NCBI GenBank assembly: GCA_016791045.1
Contig: JAEUNO010000046.1
Coordinates: 1-64,000, forward strand
DNA length: 64,000 nt
Reading direction: 5' to 3'
DNA from: Methyloversatilis sp.
GTDB lineage: Bacteria; Pseudomonadota; Gammaproteobacteria; Burkholderiales; Rhodocyclaceae
The notes beneath the pieces are model-generated. The model ran no database searches, was not told the DNA's origin, and saw only the letters and a program-made list of their open reading frames with translations. Position numbers and translations under genes: made by a program. How positions within the stretch are numbered: the stretch's first letter is position 1; every line of letters begins with the position of its first letter. Shown here in pieces: positions 1 through 9,300 of the stretch.

Positions 1-1275
1 GTGATAGCCCATGGCGGACGGGCAGATGCCCTTGGCCAGGTGGTCCATGCGGGTCGAGTACTCGGGGTCGCGGATGGGCACGCCCTTCTTCATGTCGTAG
101 CCCTTGAACACGTTCACCGACGGGTCGATCTTGTCGGCGCGGACGAGGTTTCCGGTCTCGCGGTTCAGGGTGTAGACGATGCCGTTGCGGTCCGGGTGGG
201 TCAGCAGCTTCTGCTTCTTGCCGTCGACCACCTGGTCGGACAGGCCGATCCAGTTCACGCCGGCGTAGTCCCACTCGTCATGCGGCGTCTTCTGGAAGGC
301 GAACTTGGCCTTGCCGGTCTTCACGTCGCGACCCCAGATGGCCATCGTCCACTTGTTGTCGCCCGGGCGCATGGTTTCGTTCCACGGTGCCGGGTTGCCC
401 GAGCCGTAGTACATGAGCTTCAGTTCCGGGTCGTAGGCGTACCAGCCCCAGTTCGTGCCGCCGCCGATCTTCCATGCGTCGCCTTCCCAGGTCGAGGTGC
501 CGAGGCCCTTCTGACCGTAGTGCGGGTTGGCCATGTTGAAGTCGTCGGCCAGCAGGATGTCCTCGTCCGGGCCGGTGGCGTAGGCGCGCCAGACCTGCTT
601 GCCGTCCTTCATCCGGTAGGCGGTGACGTAGCCGCGAACACCCAGTTCGGCACCCGACGAACCGACGATGACCATGTCCTCGACCACCATCGGCGCCTGC
701 GTCAGCGTGGAGCCGACCTTGGGGTCGGAGTTCTCCATCTTCCACAGTTCCTTGCCGGTCTTCGCGTCCAGCGCGACGATGTGGCCATCGAGCTGGGTCT
801 TGAAGATCTTGCCGTCGCCGTAGGCGAGACCGCGGTTCACGACGTCGCAGCACGCGACAGCGCGCACCGAGGCGTCCTGCTTGGGCTTGTGTTCCCACAG
901 GATCTTGTTCGGGTTGTCCAGATCGATCGCGAAGGTGGTGTTCGGGAACGGCGTGTGGATGTACATGATGCCGTTGACCACCAGCGGACCGCCTTCATGG
1001 CCGTGCAGCACGCCGGTCGAGAAGGTCCACGCAGCCTTCAGGTTCTTCACGTTGCTGCGGTTGATCTGCTTGAGGCCGCTGTAGTGGCTGTGGTCGTAGT
1101 CCTTGCCCTGCATGACCCACTGGCGCTCGTCCTGCGACAGCTTGATCAGCTCGGCATTGGCCAGTGCCGCACCCGACACAGCCGTGAGCGCAAGGCCCGC
1201 AACGGCGGCACCGATCGCGCGGCTCAGCCTGTTTTTCTTCAGCCCCGACTGTCGGGTTGCTCTTTTCAGTGACAT
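1..1275 (-). CDS. mdh2: PQQ-dependent methanol dehydrogenase, Mdh2/MxaF-like calcium type (3' part beyond window)
   Basis: Periplasmic quinoprotein that oxidises methanol to formaldehyde and passes electrons to a c-type cytochrome. The first 425 codons are in the window; the C-terminal part lies beyond base 1. Residues 1-39 form a signal peptide ending GAALA. Visible hallmarks are the vicinal disulfide pair Cys142-Cys143, Glu210 in GSSGAE, Trp276, Asn294 and the catalytic Asp336 in HDEWDYAG. Residue 338 is Ala, where lanthanide-dependent XoxF enzymes have a second Asp, so this is a calcium-type enzyme. The start at 1275 has a strong Shine-Dalgarno (GGAGGAG). Mdh2 of Methyloversatilis/Methylibium is the preferred name; MxaF cannot be fully excluded without the rest of the gene and its neighbours. 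A divergent two-component pair starts about 290 bp away. Confidence 0.85.
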   Translation of the reverse strand, partial: MSLKRATRQSGLKKNRLSRAIGAAVAGLALTAVSGAALANAELIKLSQDERQWVMQGKDYDHSHYSGLKQINRSNVKNLKAAWTFSTGVLHGHEGGPLVVNGIMYIHTPFPNTTFAIDLDNPNKILWEHKPKQDASVRAVACCDVVNRGLAYGDGKIFKTQLDGHIVALDAKTGKELWKMENSDPKVGSTLTQAPMVVEDMVIVGSSGAELGVRGYVTAYRMKDGKQVWRAYATGPDEDILLADDFNMANPHYGQKGLGTSTWEGDAWKIGGGTNWGWYAYDPELKLMYYGSGNPAPWNETMRPGDNKWTMAIWGRDVKTGKAKFAFQKTPHDEWDYAGVNWIGLSDQVVDGKKQKLLTHPDRNGIVYTLNRETGNLVRADKIDPSVNVFKGYDMKKGVPIRDPEYSTRMDHLAKGICPSAMGYH

Positions 1276-1328
1276 AGCGGTGTACTCCTCCTTGGGTAGG
1301 CACGCTTGAACGCGCGCATTCGCTCTGA

Positions 1329-1367
1329 TGTGATCCGGTGACGGCAGGCAGCCCTCGCCGGATCACA
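1329..1367 (-). other. Inverted repeat in the mdh leader
   Basis: Ten-base arms TGTGATCCGG (1329-1338) and CCGGATCACA (1358-1367) are perfectly complementary and flank 19 nt. The element lies 54-92 nt upstream of the dehydrogenase start codon, downstream of the candidate -10, so it could be a leader RNA hairpin or a DNA operator. Function unknown. Confidence 0.5.
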
Positions 1368-1414
1368 ACCGCCTGCGCTGCAGCCGTCCGGCCGTCAGTC
1401 CAGCAGTCCTGGGA

Positions 1415-1420
1415 ACTATA
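1415..1420 (-). promoter_or_regulatory. Candidate -10 element of the methanol dehydrogenase promoter
   Basis: On the minus strand the hexamer reads TATAGT (5 of 6 to the sigma-70 -10). No good -35 is found 16-18 bp upstream, which would fit an activator-dependent promoter. It would give a leader of about 130 nt. Inference from sequence only. Confidence 0.35.
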
Positions 1421-1568
1421 GGAATGTGCAGCGCAGCGACGGCGGTGCCCGGCGCATCGTGAGAAGGGGATTTTGTCCCCGTCGCCTGGCGCTACCATCG
1501 GCAGGCACGACGGTCATAGATGACGTCGAGAGTGCTACTTATCCCCTCACCGTGGTGGCCTGTCCTGA

Positions 1569-2930
1569 ATGACGCTCAAGTACCGCCTGCTGCTGATCGT
1601 GTTTGTCCTGATGTGCCTGCTGCTGCTGACCCACGGGCTGCTGCACTACAAGGCCTGGCGGAGCGATTCAGTCGAAGAGATCGAATCGGGTACGCGCATG
1701 GCGCTGCTGTTGCTGCCGGAGAACATGCCGCTGAATGCCGGCGACGGTCGTTCGCCGATGCTCGATTCGATGCTGGAGCGGGTGCAGCACATGAAGGAGG
1801 TGAGGCATGTGCGCATCGATGTACTCGATGTTGCCGGGCGTGTCATGGCTTCTTCGGATACACGCAGCCCGCAGGTGTGGCCGGAATCCGGCGAACTGTC
1901 CGGGACGACTGACGGTACCGTGCGGATGAAGCCATGGCGCCTGAACGGGGAAATTGCAGGTTTCTATCGTGTCTCGCCGATGCCATCGGATGAGCTGCTC
2001 GAAAAGTGGCAGGGCTTCAAGCACCTGAGCTACCTGACGGTTGCCTACAGCGTGCTGCTCGGCCTGCTGCTGCTGTGGGCGATCTGTCGTGCGCTGGAAC
2101 CGGTTCATGCACTGCGGACCGCGTTGCGCGATATCGAGGGCGGGCGGCTCGATGCGCGCTTGCCGCAATTCCGCCTGCCCGAACTGGCCGAACTGTCGGC
2201 CAGCTTCAACCGGATGGCGAATTCGCTGGCCGAAGTGAGCCGTGAGCGTTCGGCACTGCTGCGCAAGCTCATGGTGATGGAGGAGCAGACGCGGCGCGCG
2301 ATCGCGCGCGACCTGCACGATGAACTGAGTACTTACATGGTGGCGATGCAGCCGCACGTGGCGCTGTTGTCGCTGGCATGCCAGCGCGAACCGGCACTGA
2401 ATCGCTATCGCGGCAGCACTGATGCGCTGGCTGACCACCTCGCACAGCTGCTCGGCAAGGTCAGGATTCAGCTCGAGTCACTGCATCCGGTCGAGATTGA
2501 TGCACTGGGTCTGTACAACGCGTTGCGCCAGCTGGTCGAGCAGCGCAGCGCGCAGGCGCCGCGGCAGATGGAACTGGTGCTGAATCTCGAAGGCGAATCG
2601 GCCGATGCCGGTCCGACCGTTGAAGCCAGCGCCTATCGCATCGTGCAGGAAGCCGTGACCAACGCGTTCAAGCATTCCGACTGCAGTCGGTTGCTGATCC
2701 GCGTCACTGCTGATGAGGCAGATGGGGAGCGCACGCTCAAACTCGATATCTGGGACGACGGCAGCGCGCACTGCATTTCGACCGGTGTTGCAGGCCTCGG
2801 GGTGCTCGGCATGCGCGAGCGCGCGCTGGCGCTCGGTGGCGTGTGTGTCGCAGGACCCGCCCCGGGTGGGGGCTGGCGCATCACGGTCCGTCTGCCATTC
2901 GCCCGCAACGAACAGGAGGTCTCAGCATGA
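1569..2930 (+). CDS. Sensor histidine kinase, HisKA_3 (NarL/MoxY-type)
   Basis: A 453-residue membrane sensor kinase. An N-terminal transmembrane segment (about residues 5-25), a periplasmic region, a second membrane segment (about 157-177) and a HAMP-like linker precede the HisKA_3 phosphoacceptor box ARDLHDELS, with His250. The C-terminal ATPase has the N box EAVTNAFKHS and the G box GLGVLGMRERA. The stop overlaps the start of the downstream response regulator (ATGA), so the two are translationally coupled. The pair is divergent from the methanol dehydrogenase gene. MoxY/MoxX-type pairs of this architecture control methanol dehydrogenase in Paracoccus, so a similar role is a reasonable inference, not shown by the sequence. 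Confidence 0.88.
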   Translation: MTLKYRLLLIVFVLMCLLLLTHGLLHYKAWRSDSVEEIESGTRMALLLLPENMPLNAGDGRSPMLDSMLERVQHMKEVRHVRIDVLDVAGRVMASSDTRSPQVWPESGELSGTTDGTVRMKPWRLNGEIAGFYRVSPMPSDELLEKWQGFKHLSYLTVAYSVLLGLLLLWAICRALEPVHALRTALRDIEGGRLDARLPQFRLPELAELSASFNRMANSLAEVSRERSALLRKLMVMEEQTRRAIARDLHDELSTYMVAMQPHVALLSLACQREPALNRYRGSTDALADHLAQLLGKVRIQLESLHPVEIDALGLYNALRQLVEQRSAQAPRQMELVLNLEGESADAGPTVEASAYRIVQEAVTNAFKHSDCSRLLIRVTADEADGERTLKLDIWDDGSAHCISTGVAGLGVLGMRERALALGGVCVAGPAPGGGWRITVRLPFARNEQEVSA

Positions 2931-3637
2931 ACAACCGGCAGACACGGATTCTTCTCGTCGATGATCACGCGGTGGTGCGCACCGGTTATCGCGCACTGCT
3001 CGAAATGAACCCGTCGCTGGTGGTCGCGGCCGAAGCCGCGACGGCGGATGAGGCCTATGCGGCCTACCGCAAGCACGTGCCCGACGTGGTCGTGATGGAC
3101 ATCATGTTGCCCGGTTCCAGCGGCATCGAGGCGACGCGCCGCATCGTGACCTTCGACGCGCGCGCGCGCATCCTGATGTTCACCATGTGTACGCACCCCA
3201 GTGTCGTGCAGCAGGCGCTGGAGGCCGGCGCTCTGGGGGTGCTGACCAAGGACAGTTCGCCGGACCTCCTGGTGGAGGGCGTGTGTTCGATCGCACGAGG
3301 CAAGCGCGTGCTCAGCCGGCACATTGCGGAGAGCGTGGCGTTTTCCAACTATGTGCCTGAATCGAAACTGTTCGGATACCTGACGCCGCGCGAGTTCGAA
3401 ATGTGTCGTTTGCTGGTGTCGGGGCATTCGCTCGACCAGATTGCCGAGTATCTGAATCTCAGTCCGAAGACGGTGGCCAACAAGTTGTCCACCGCGCGTC
3501 GCAAACTGGGAGTGAGTTCCGATATCGAACTGGTGAAACTCGCCTCCGAAGTGGGCCTGGTACCCTGGGTGACCGAGCGCAGGCTGGGTCTGGACGTTGT
3601 GACGACGCAGGATGCCGACGATGAGGTGCGCATCTGA
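2927..3637 (+). CDS. LuxR/NarL-family response regulator
   Basis: A 236-residue response regulator. The receiver domain has acidic residues Asp12-Asp13, the phosphoacceptor Asp58 in VVVMDIMLPG and the conserved Lys of LTKDSS. The C-terminal LuxR-type helix-turn-helix (about residues 145-205) contains LTPREFEMCRLL and NLSPKTVANKLSTAR. The ATG at 2927 overlaps the kinase stop codon and has an upstream AGGAGG, which favours it over earlier in-frame starts. About 30 residues follow the HTH as an acidic tail with no recognised function. Likely partner of the upstream kinase and candidate regulator of the divergent dehydrogenase gene. Confidence 0.9.
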   Translation: MNNRQTRILLVDDHAVVRTGYRALLEMNPSLVVAAEAATADEAYAAYRKHVPDVVVMDIMLPGSSGIEATRRIVTFDARARILMFTMCTHPSVVQQALEAGALGVLTKDSSPDLLVEGVCSIARGKRVLSRHIAESVAFSNYVPESKLFGYLTPREFEMCRLLVSGHSLDQIAEYLNLSPKTVANKLSTARRKLGVSSDIELVKLASEVGLVPWVTERRLGLDVVTTQDADDEVRI

Positions 3638-3702
3638 CGCCCATGCAGTCAGGGTGCGCAGCACTGGAAAGGGGAGTCAGGCGAACACAGTGGGCACCCG
3701 GA

Positions 3703-3733
3703 AAACAAAAAACCCGCCGAAAGCGGGTTTTTC
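3703..3733. terminator. Bidirectional intrinsic terminator
   Basis: Stem AACCCGC/GCGGGTT (3711-3717, 3723-3729) with a CGAAA loop. A T run lies on the plus side and an A run on the other side, so it can end both the response-regulator transcript and the rpmB-rpmG transcript. Confidence 0.85.
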
Positions 3734-3769
3734 TGATCAGCGAGGCGGGCTGCAGCAACGGCAACCGCC

Positions 3770-3937
3770 TTACTTCAGCTTGGTTTCCTTGTAGATCACG
3801 TGCTTGCGCGCCTTCGGATCGAACTTCATGATTTCCATCTTCTCCGGCTTGGTGCGCTTGTTCTTCGTGGTCGTGTAGAAATGACCGGTGCCGGCAGTGG
3901 ATTCCAGCTTGATCTTGTCGCGTCCGCCCTTGGCCAT
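3770..3937 (-). CDS. rpmG: 50S ribosomal protein L33
   Basis: A 55-residue protein reading [20 protein letters not shown] at its N-terminus and ending [11 protein letters not shown], typical of the cysteine-free proteobacterial L33. Component of the large ribosomal subunit near the E site. It lies 50 nt downstream of rpmB, the usual rpmB-rpmG order, and is followed by the shared terminator at 3703-3733. Confidence 0.97.
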   Translation of the reverse strand: MAKGGRDKIKLESTAGTGHFYTTTKNKRTKPEKMEIMKFDPKARKHVIYKETKLK

Positions 3938-3987
3938 GACGTATTCCCTTCGTGTCGAGTCCGGCGCGGCCGGAACTGAATGCGTGG

Positions 3988-4224
3988 TTAGATTTTCTCG
4001 CCGCGTGCGCGGATTTCGGCGAGTACGGTTTCAATGCCCTTCTTGTCTATCGTCCTGAGACCCTTCGTGCTGACACGCAGGCTGACGAAACGACCTTCGG
4101 ACTCCAGCCAGAAACGGCGTTGCTGGAGATTGGGCAGGAAGCGGCGCTTGGTTCTGTTGTTGGCATGGGAAACGTGGTTACCCACCATCGGCGACTTCCC
4201 GGTAACTTGGCAAACGCGGGACAT
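3988..4224 (-). CDS. rpmB: 50S ribosomal protein L28
   Basis: A 78-residue large-subunit protein starting [20 protein letters not shown], the conserved L28 N-terminus, with the family motif [13 protein letters not shown]. First gene of the rpmB-rpmG operon. The radC gene, also on the minus strand, ends 65 nt upstream, an arrangement common in proteobacteria. Confidence 0.97.
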   Translation of the reverse strand: MSRVCQVTGKSPMVGNHVSHANNRTKRRFLPNLQQRRFWLESEGRFVSLRVSTKGLRTIDKKGIETVLAEIRARGEKI

Positions 4225-4289
4225 GTTCTGGCTCCAGAAGCGGAAAAGCTCGCGATTATAGCGGACTGTTCAATTCCTGCTCAAGTATT

Positions 4290-4967
4290 TCACAGCATCC
4301 CGCGCTCCGCGAACGAGCAGGTTGCGCCGCCGCCGATGATCACATGGTCCAGTACGCGCACGTCTACGAGCGCCAGCGCCTGTTTGAGCGACTGCGTCAG
4401 AAAGTCATCGGCACGGGAGGGTTCGGCAACGCCGGACGGATGGTTGTGAGCAAGGATGACGCCGGCTGCGTTGTGCGCCAGTGCCAGTTTGACCACTTCG
4501 CGCGGATACACGCTGGTTTGCGTCAACGTGCCGCGGAACAGTTCGACGGCCTGCACCAGACGGTTCTGTGCATCGAGCAGCAGCACCATGAACACTTCGT
4601 GGCCAAGCCCGCCGAGGCGCAGCTTCAGCCAGTTGCGCACGGCGTCGGGCGAACTCAGCGCATCGCGCGCCTTCATCTGTTCGGACAGCGCACGGCGGGC
4701 CAGTTCGAGTGTGGCCTTGAGCTGCACCGATTTCGCCTTGCCCATGCCCTTGACGCGGCACAGCTCTTCGAGCGGAGCGGTGCTCAGCGCGAGCACACTG
4801 TTGTCGAAGTGGTCGAGCAGATCGCGTGCCAGATCGACCGCCGACTTGCCGGTCACCCCGACGCGCAGGAAGATGGCCAGCAGTTCGGCCGGCGACAGGG
4901 ATTCCGCGCCGTGCGCCAGCAGGCGCTCGCGCGGACGCTGGTCCTCGCTCCAGTCCTTGATCGCCAT
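4290..4967 (-). CDS. radC: RadC family protein (UPF0758, JAMM domain)
   Basis: A 225-residue protein. The N-terminal helix-hairpin-helix region (about residues 20-90) contains [15 protein letters not shown]. The C-terminal JAMM/MPN domain has the metal-binding motif [16 protein letters not shown]. The historical DNA-repair assignment of RadC is doubtful and its biochemical role is unresolved. It is divergent from coaBC with 46 bp between start codons, so the two promoters must overlap. Confidence 0.93.
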   Translation of the reverse strand: MAIKDWSEDQRPRERLLAHGAESLSPAELLAIFLRVGVTGKSAVDLARDLLDHFDNSVLALSTAPLEELCRVKGMGKAKSVQLKATLELARRALSEQMKARDALSSPDAVRNWLKLRLGGLGHEVFMVLLLDAQNRLVQAVELFRGTLTQTSVYPREVVKLALAHNAAGVILAHNHPSGVAEPSRADDFLTQSLKQALALVDVRVLDHVIIGGGATCSFAERGML

Positions 4968-5013
4968 CGCGTTACAATCCAGGGGTTAAACCGGATCAGG
5001 ATACTACATCGTC

Positions 5014-6216
5014 ATGAAACCCGTCTCCGAACTGTCCGGGCGTACCGTGGTGCTCGGCGTCAGCGGTGGTGTGGCGGCTTACAAGTCGGCCGAGCTGGCG
5101 CGGCTGCTGGTAAAGGCCGGTGCGGACGTGCGTGTCGTGATGACCGAGTCCGCCCAGCATTTCGTCGGACCCGCGACCTTCCAGGCCATCACCGGTCAAG
5201 CCGTGTGGTCCGATCCGTGGGATGCGCGCATGCCCAACGGCATGGCGCACATCGACCTGACGCGCGACGCGCAGCTCATCCTGATTGCGCCCGCGACGGC
5301 CGACTGCATTGCACGACTGGCGCAGGGCAGGGCGGACGACCTCCTGAGCACCTTGTGCCTCGCCCGTGACGAAGGCTGCGCATTGATGGTTGCACCCGCG
5401 ATGAACCGCCAGATGTGGGAACACCCGGCAACCCGACGCAATGTTGCAACCCTGGTGGGCGACGGTACATATATGGAGGGCCCGGCGGCCGGCGAGCAGG
5501 CCTGTGGCGAAATCGGTGCCGGGCGCATGGTCGAGCCGGCGGATCTGCTGGACGCCGTGCTGTCGCATTTCACGCCGAAGTCGCTGGCCGGCAGGCAGGT
5601 GCTGATCACCGCAGGACCGACGTCCGAGGCGATCGATCCGGTGCGTGTCATCACCAATCTGAGTTCCGGGCGCATGGGTTATGCGCTGGCGCAGGCGGCT
5701 GTGCGGGCCGGGGCCCGTGTCACGCTGGTCAGCGGCCCGACGGCGCTCGGGCTGCCGCGCGGCGTCCGGCGCATCGACGTGCAGAGTGCATGTGACATGC
5801 GCGATGCGGTGCTGAACAACCTGTCCGGTACGGACGTGTTCGTTTCGGTGGCAGCGGTCGCCGATTACCGGCCGGCCAGCCCGAGCGGGCGCAAGATAAA
5901 GAAGTCAGCGGATTCCATGTCACTGGAACTGGTGCGCAATCCCGACATCCTCGCCGAGGTGGCGGCACGCGCTGATGCGCCGTTCTGCGTCGGCTTCGCC
6001 GCGGAAAGCCACGATCTCGACAGTTACGCGCAGGACAAGCGACGCGGCAAGCGGCTGCCGCTGGTTGTCGGCAATCTGGTGTCGGACGGCCTCGGCAGTG
6101 AGGACAATCTGGTTGTCCTGTATGACGACGAAGGCCGCCACCCGCTGGAACGTGCGTCCAAGCCGGTGGTGGCACGTGCCATCCTGGAACACATTTCCCG
6201 ACTGCTGAAGGGCTGA
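5014..6216 (+). CDS. coaBC: Bifunctional phosphopantothenoylcysteine decarboxylase/phosphopantothenate-cysteine ligase
   Basis: A 400-residue coenzyme A biosynthesis enzyme. The N-terminal flavoprotein half (CoaC, about residues 1-190) begins with [19 protein letters not shown] and carries the APAMNRQMW motif. The C-terminal half (CoaB) starts at about residue 193 with [16 protein letters not shown] and contains NPDILAEVA. It ligates 4'-phosphopantothenate with cysteine and decarboxylates the product. The dut gene follows after 7 nt, the standard coaBC-dut operon. Confidence 0.96.
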   Translation: MKPVSELSGRTVVLGVSGGVAAYKSAELARLLVKAGADVRVVMTESAQHFVGPATFQAITGQAVWSDPWDARMPNGMAHIDLTRDAQLILIAPATADCIARLAQGRADDLLSTLCLARDEGCALMVAPAMNRQMWEHPATRRNVATLVGDGTYMEGPAAGEQACGEIGAGRMVEPADLLDAVLSHFTPKSLAGRQVLITAGPTSEAIDPVRVITNLSSGRMGYALAQAAVRAGARVTLVSGPTALGLPRGVRRIDVQSACDMRDAVLNNLSGTDVFVSVAAVADYRPASPSGRKIKKSADSMSLELVRNPDILAEVAARADAPFCVGFAAESHDLDSYAQDKRRGKRLPLVVGNLVSDGLGSEDNLVVLYDDEGRHPLERASKPVVARAILEHISRLLKG

Positions 6217-6223
6217 AACCGCA

Positions 6224-6673
6224 ATGTCCGTGCTTGACTACAAGATTCTTGATCCACGCCTGAACGACGCCCTGCCGGCTTATGCGACGTCCGGCTCGGC
6301 CGGCCTCGACCTGCGTGCCTGCATCGAGGCGACGACCACCGTCCATCCGGGTGACACGCTGCTCGTGCCGAGCGGCATTGCCATTCACCTGGCCGATCCC
6401 GGCCTGGCAGCGATCGTGCTGCCGCGTTCCGGTCTCGGTCACAAGCACGGCATCGTGCTGGGCAATCTGGTCGGCTTGATCGATTCCGACTATCAGGGGC
6501 AGATTTTCGTGTCGCTGTGGAACCGGGGTGACACGCCGTTTGTCCTTCAACCGATGGAGCGCATCGCACAACTCGTGGTCGTACCCGTCGTACAGGTGCA
6601 ACTGCGCCGCGTTGACACGTTCGATGCGTCGGAGCGCGGTGAAGGTGGCTTCGGTTCGACCGGAAGCCTTTGA
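6224..6673 (+). CDS. dut: Deoxyuridine 5'-triphosphate nucleotidohydrolase
   Basis: A 149-residue dUTPase that hydrolyses dUTP to dUMP and pyrophosphate. All five trimeric dUTPase motifs are visible in order: [37 protein letters not shown] and the C-terminal arm GEGGFGSTG. Normal length. Operon partner of coaBC. Confidence 0.97.
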   Translation: MSVLDYKILDPRLNDALPAYATSGSAGLDLRACIEATTTVHPGDTLLVPSGIAIHLADPGLAAIVLPRSGLGHKHGIVLGNLVGLIDSDYQGQIFVSLWNRGDTPFVLQPMERIAQLVVVPVVQVQLRRVDTFDASERGEGGFGSTGSL

Positions 6674-6855
6674 TTATTTGAAAGTTTGTGCCATCCCTTT
6701 TTTTAACGGGAGTCACGCGATAACATTATAAGTTCGATGGGTTAAAGCCATAAGCGGATACTTATCCCTTGTTTATCGCAGGTCATGTAATCCTTTTGAC
6801 CCGAAGATTCGTTTTTCCAACTGCACCATCACCCATTAATCGAGGAGAGTTGATC

Positions 6856-7239
6856 GTGATTCGCAAACATCTGGTAGGTATCGTGCTCGCTACAATGGCG
6901 GCTACAGCCATGGCGCAGGACGCTGCCCCCTATACCGTTGCCGAAGGCAACAAGGTCGACGCCAAGACAATGACCGGCTGGCGTACCTGGCGCGCCGCGG
7001 CATGTGAGCGCTGTCACGGTGCCAATCAGGAAGGCATGGTCGGCCCGTCGCTGATCGAAGGACTGAAGAAGTACACGAAGGCGGAGTTCATCGGCATCGT
7101 GGTCGATGGATCGCACGCCGATCGCGGCATGCCCCCGCATCCCTTCCTGAAGGGCGAAAAGGCCGACGGCCTGTACGCCTACCTCAAGGGCCGTTCCGAC
7201 GGCAAGATCGCTCCGGGCAAGGTTTTCCCGATGGAGTAA
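6856..7239 (+). CDS. Small periplasmic class I c-type cytochrome
   Basis: A 127-residue monoheme cytochrome. Residues 1-20 form a signal peptide ending ATAMA. The heme site is Cys50-Glu-Arg-Cys53-His54, and Met92 in RGMPPHPF is a candidate sixth ligand. GTG at 6856 is chosen because GAGGAG lies 8 nt upstream; a longer in-frame ATG extension lacks both this spacing and a signal peptide. It stands alone between dut and aceB with its own terminator. Its redox partner cannot be read from the sequence. Feeding electrons from a PQQ alcohol dehydrogenase is only a possibility. Confidence 0.85.
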   Translation: MIRKHLVGIVLATMAATAMAQDAAPYTVAEGNKVDAKTMTGWRTWRAAACERCHGANQEGMVGPSLIEGLKKYTKAEFIGIVVDGSHADRGMPPHPFLKGEKADGLYAYLKGRSDGKIAPGKVFPME

Positions 7240-7270
7240 GTGCGCGCAGACGCATTGCAGGAATGTCAGA

Positions 7271-7296
7271 GGCCCGGTTTCCGGGCCTTTTTGTTT
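7271..7296 (+). terminator. Intrinsic terminator of the cytochrome gene
   Basis: Stem GGCCCGG/CCGGGCC with a TTT loop, followed by TTTTTGTTT. Confidence 0.9.
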
Positions 7297-7316
7297 CCGC
7301 GTCTGGTGTGTGGGGC

Positions 7317-7349
7317 GGAAAAGAAAAACGGCACCCTTGTGGGGTGCCG
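7317..7349 (-). terminator. Intrinsic terminator of aceB
   Basis: On the minus strand an 8-bp stem CGGCACCC/GGGTGCCG with a 5-nt loop is followed by TTTTTCTTTT. It lies 25 nt beyond the aceB stop. Confidence 0.88.
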
Positions 7350-7374
7350 TCAGTGATGCTGCGGTGGGTAAGGC

Positions 7375-9000
7375 TTACTCCATGCGTTCGTAAGCCGGCA
7401 GCGTCAGAAAGTCGGCCAGTTCCGTGGCCACGCACATGTCGCCGAACAGGTTGGCGGCGCGCATGTAGGTGTCCTTGTAGCCGGTGCCAAGCAGCGCCTT
7501 GATCTTGTCCAGCTCCTCCGGGATCAGCGCGCGCACCATGTCTGCCGTGACCTTGCGGCCGTCGTCCAGAATTCCCTTGGGGCTGCGGATCCAGGACCAT
7601 ACTTGTGCCCGGCTGATTTCGGCCGTCGCGGCATCTTCCATCAGGCCGTGGATGGGCACGCAGCCGTTGCCGTCCATCCAGGCGCCGAGGTAGTGGATGC
7701 CGACGTTGATGTTGGTACGCAGGCCGGCTTCCGTGATCGGGCCTTCGGGACGGAAGTCGAGCAGATCGGCCGCACCGTAATTGACGTCCGGCAGCTGCTT
7801 GTCGAACTGGTTCGGCCGGTCGCCCAGCACGGCGACGAATTCCGCCAGCGCCGGTGCGACGAGACCCGGGTGGGCCACCCAGCCGCCGTCGTAACCGTCG
7901 GTCACGTCGCGATGCTTGTCGGCACGGATGCCGGCAAGCGCCTTTTCGTTGGCGTCCGGATCCTTCTTGTTCGGAATCAGTGCGCTCATGCCGCCGATCG
8001 CCGGTGCGCCGCGCTTGTGGCAGGTCTTGATCAGCGACAGCGCATACGCACGCATGAACGGTACGGTCATCAGGATCTTGCTGCGGTCAGCCAGACAGAA
8101 GTCGCGGTTGTTGCGCATCGCCTTGATGCACGAAAAGATGTAATCCCAGCGTCCGGCATTCAGGCCCGCACTGTGATCGCGCAATTCGTACAGGATTTCG
8201 TCCATTTCGAACGCAGCGTGCAGCGTTTCGATCAGCACCGTGGCCTTGATCGTGCCGCGCGGGATGCCGAGTGCCTCCTGGGCGGCGACGAACACGTCGT
8301 TCCACAGCCGGGCTTCGCGATGGCTCTGCAGCTTCGGCAGATAGAAGAACGGGCCGGCGCCACGCGCGATCAATTCCTTCGCGTTGTGGAAGAAATAGAG
8401 CGTGAAATCGAACAGCCCGCCGGACACGCGCTGGCCATCGATCAGCACATGCTTCTCGTCGAGATGCCAGCCGCGCGGACGCACCTGGAGCACGGCCACT
8501 TCATCGTTCAGCGCGTAGGTCTTGCCGTCCTTCTCGACGCTGATGGTGCGGCGGATGGCGTCGCGCAGGTTGATCTGCCCGGTGATCTGGTTGTCCCACG
8601 ACGGCGAATTCGAATCTTCGAAATCGCTCATGTAGCTGTCCGCGCCGGCATTCAACGCGTTGATCACCATCTTGCGCTCGGTCGGCCCGGTGATTTCAAT
8701 GCGCCGGCGCTGGAGCGCCTGGGGCAGCGGTGCGATCTTCCAGTTGCCTTCGCGGATGTGCAGCGTGTCGGGCAGGAAGTCCATCGGCGTGCCGGCGTCG
8801 AGTTCGGCCGCGCGCTTGACACGGGCTGCGAGCGCTTCGCGACGACGGGGCTCGAACTGACGGTGGAGCTTGGCGAGCAGCGCAAAGGCTTCGTGCGTCA
8901 GGATGGTGCGGTACTCGGCACTGACCGGTGCCGTGATGATCACGCCTTCCGGCAGTTCCGCTGTGCGGTCGAGCTTCTGGGTCGATTCAGCAATAGTCAT
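7375..9000 (-). CDS. aceB: Malate synthase A
   Basis: A 541-residue enzyme that condenses glyoxylate with acetyl-CoA to malate, the second step of the glyoxylate shunt. Recognised by the malate synthase A signatures PTERKMVINALNAGAD, FMADFEDS-like YMSDFEDSNSP, KDGKTYALNDE and WIRSPKGILDDG. ATG at 9000 (MTIAESTQKL) gives the usual family length; upstream in-frame codons are not protein-like. Divergent from a LysR-type regulator across about 300 bp, and separated from isocitrate lyase by that regulator. In serine-cycle methylotrophs the shunt also helps regenerate glyoxylate; that role here is inference. Confidence 0.96.
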   Translation of the reverse strand: MTIAESTQKLDRTAELPEGVIITAPVSAEYRTILTHEAFALLAKLHRQFEPRRREALAARVKRAAELDAGTPMDFLPDTLHIREGNWKIAPLPQALQRRRIEITGPTERKMVINALNAGADSYMSDFEDSNSPSWDNQITGQINLRDAIRRTISVEKDGKTYALNDEVAVLQVRPRGWHLDEKHVLIDGQRVSGGLFDFTLYFFHNAKELIARGAGPFFYLPKLQSHREARLWNDVFVAAQEALGIPRGTIKATVLIETLHAAFEMDEILYELRDHSAGLNAGRWDYIFSCIKAMRNNRDFCLADRSKILMTVPFMRAYALSLIKTCHKRGAPAIGGMSALIPNKKDPDANEKALAGIRADKHRDVTDGYDGGWVAHPGLVAPALAEFVAVLGDRPNQFDKQLPDVNYGAADLLDFRPEGPITEAGLRTNINVGIHYLGAWMDGNGCVPIHGLMEDAATAEISRAQVWSWIRSPKGILDDGRKVTADMVRALIPEELDKIKALLGTGYKDTYMRAANLFGDMCVATELADFLTLPAYERME

Positions 9001-9256
9001 AAGCGTGCGCTCCGATGGCAGTTCGCGAGCCGGTGTGACGTGAGCGGAAGTGCTACGTGCTCCGGACCAGAGGTGGCCATCCCTCACATCCAGCCGATCA
9101 GCGGTGGTGCCGTCGCCGGAAGGATGTGCCGCAGAAGTCGGGTTGCGCCATCTGCAGACGGGAGGACCGAGGTCTAACGTCCGATGCATCAGACCGGCTT
9201 GTGCCCGGCGTGAATTGCTGCATCTGCACAAATACTAGACTTTCCTTATGTAATAG

Positions 9257-9271
9257 TTAAGCTCCGCTTAA
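9257..9271. promoter_or_regulatory. Candidate LysR-type operator (T-N11-A dyad)
   Basis: TTAAGC-TCC-GCTTAA is a perfect 6-3-6 inverted repeat containing T-N11-A, the generic LysR-type binding motif. It sits about 30 bp upstream of the LysR start and between the two divergent genes. No binding evidence. Confidence 0.45.
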
Positions 9272-9300
9272 GTACATTTATCTTTTACTAAAAGTACAAA

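Noticed and set aside
1-1275. Possible lanthanide-dependent XoxF methanol dehydrogenase
   Set aside because: The residue two after the catalytic Asp336 is Ala338; XoxF enzymes have Asp there.
9001-9300. Glycine riboswitch upstream of malate synthase
   Set aside because: Neither the conserved aptamer core nor the tandem layout is present.
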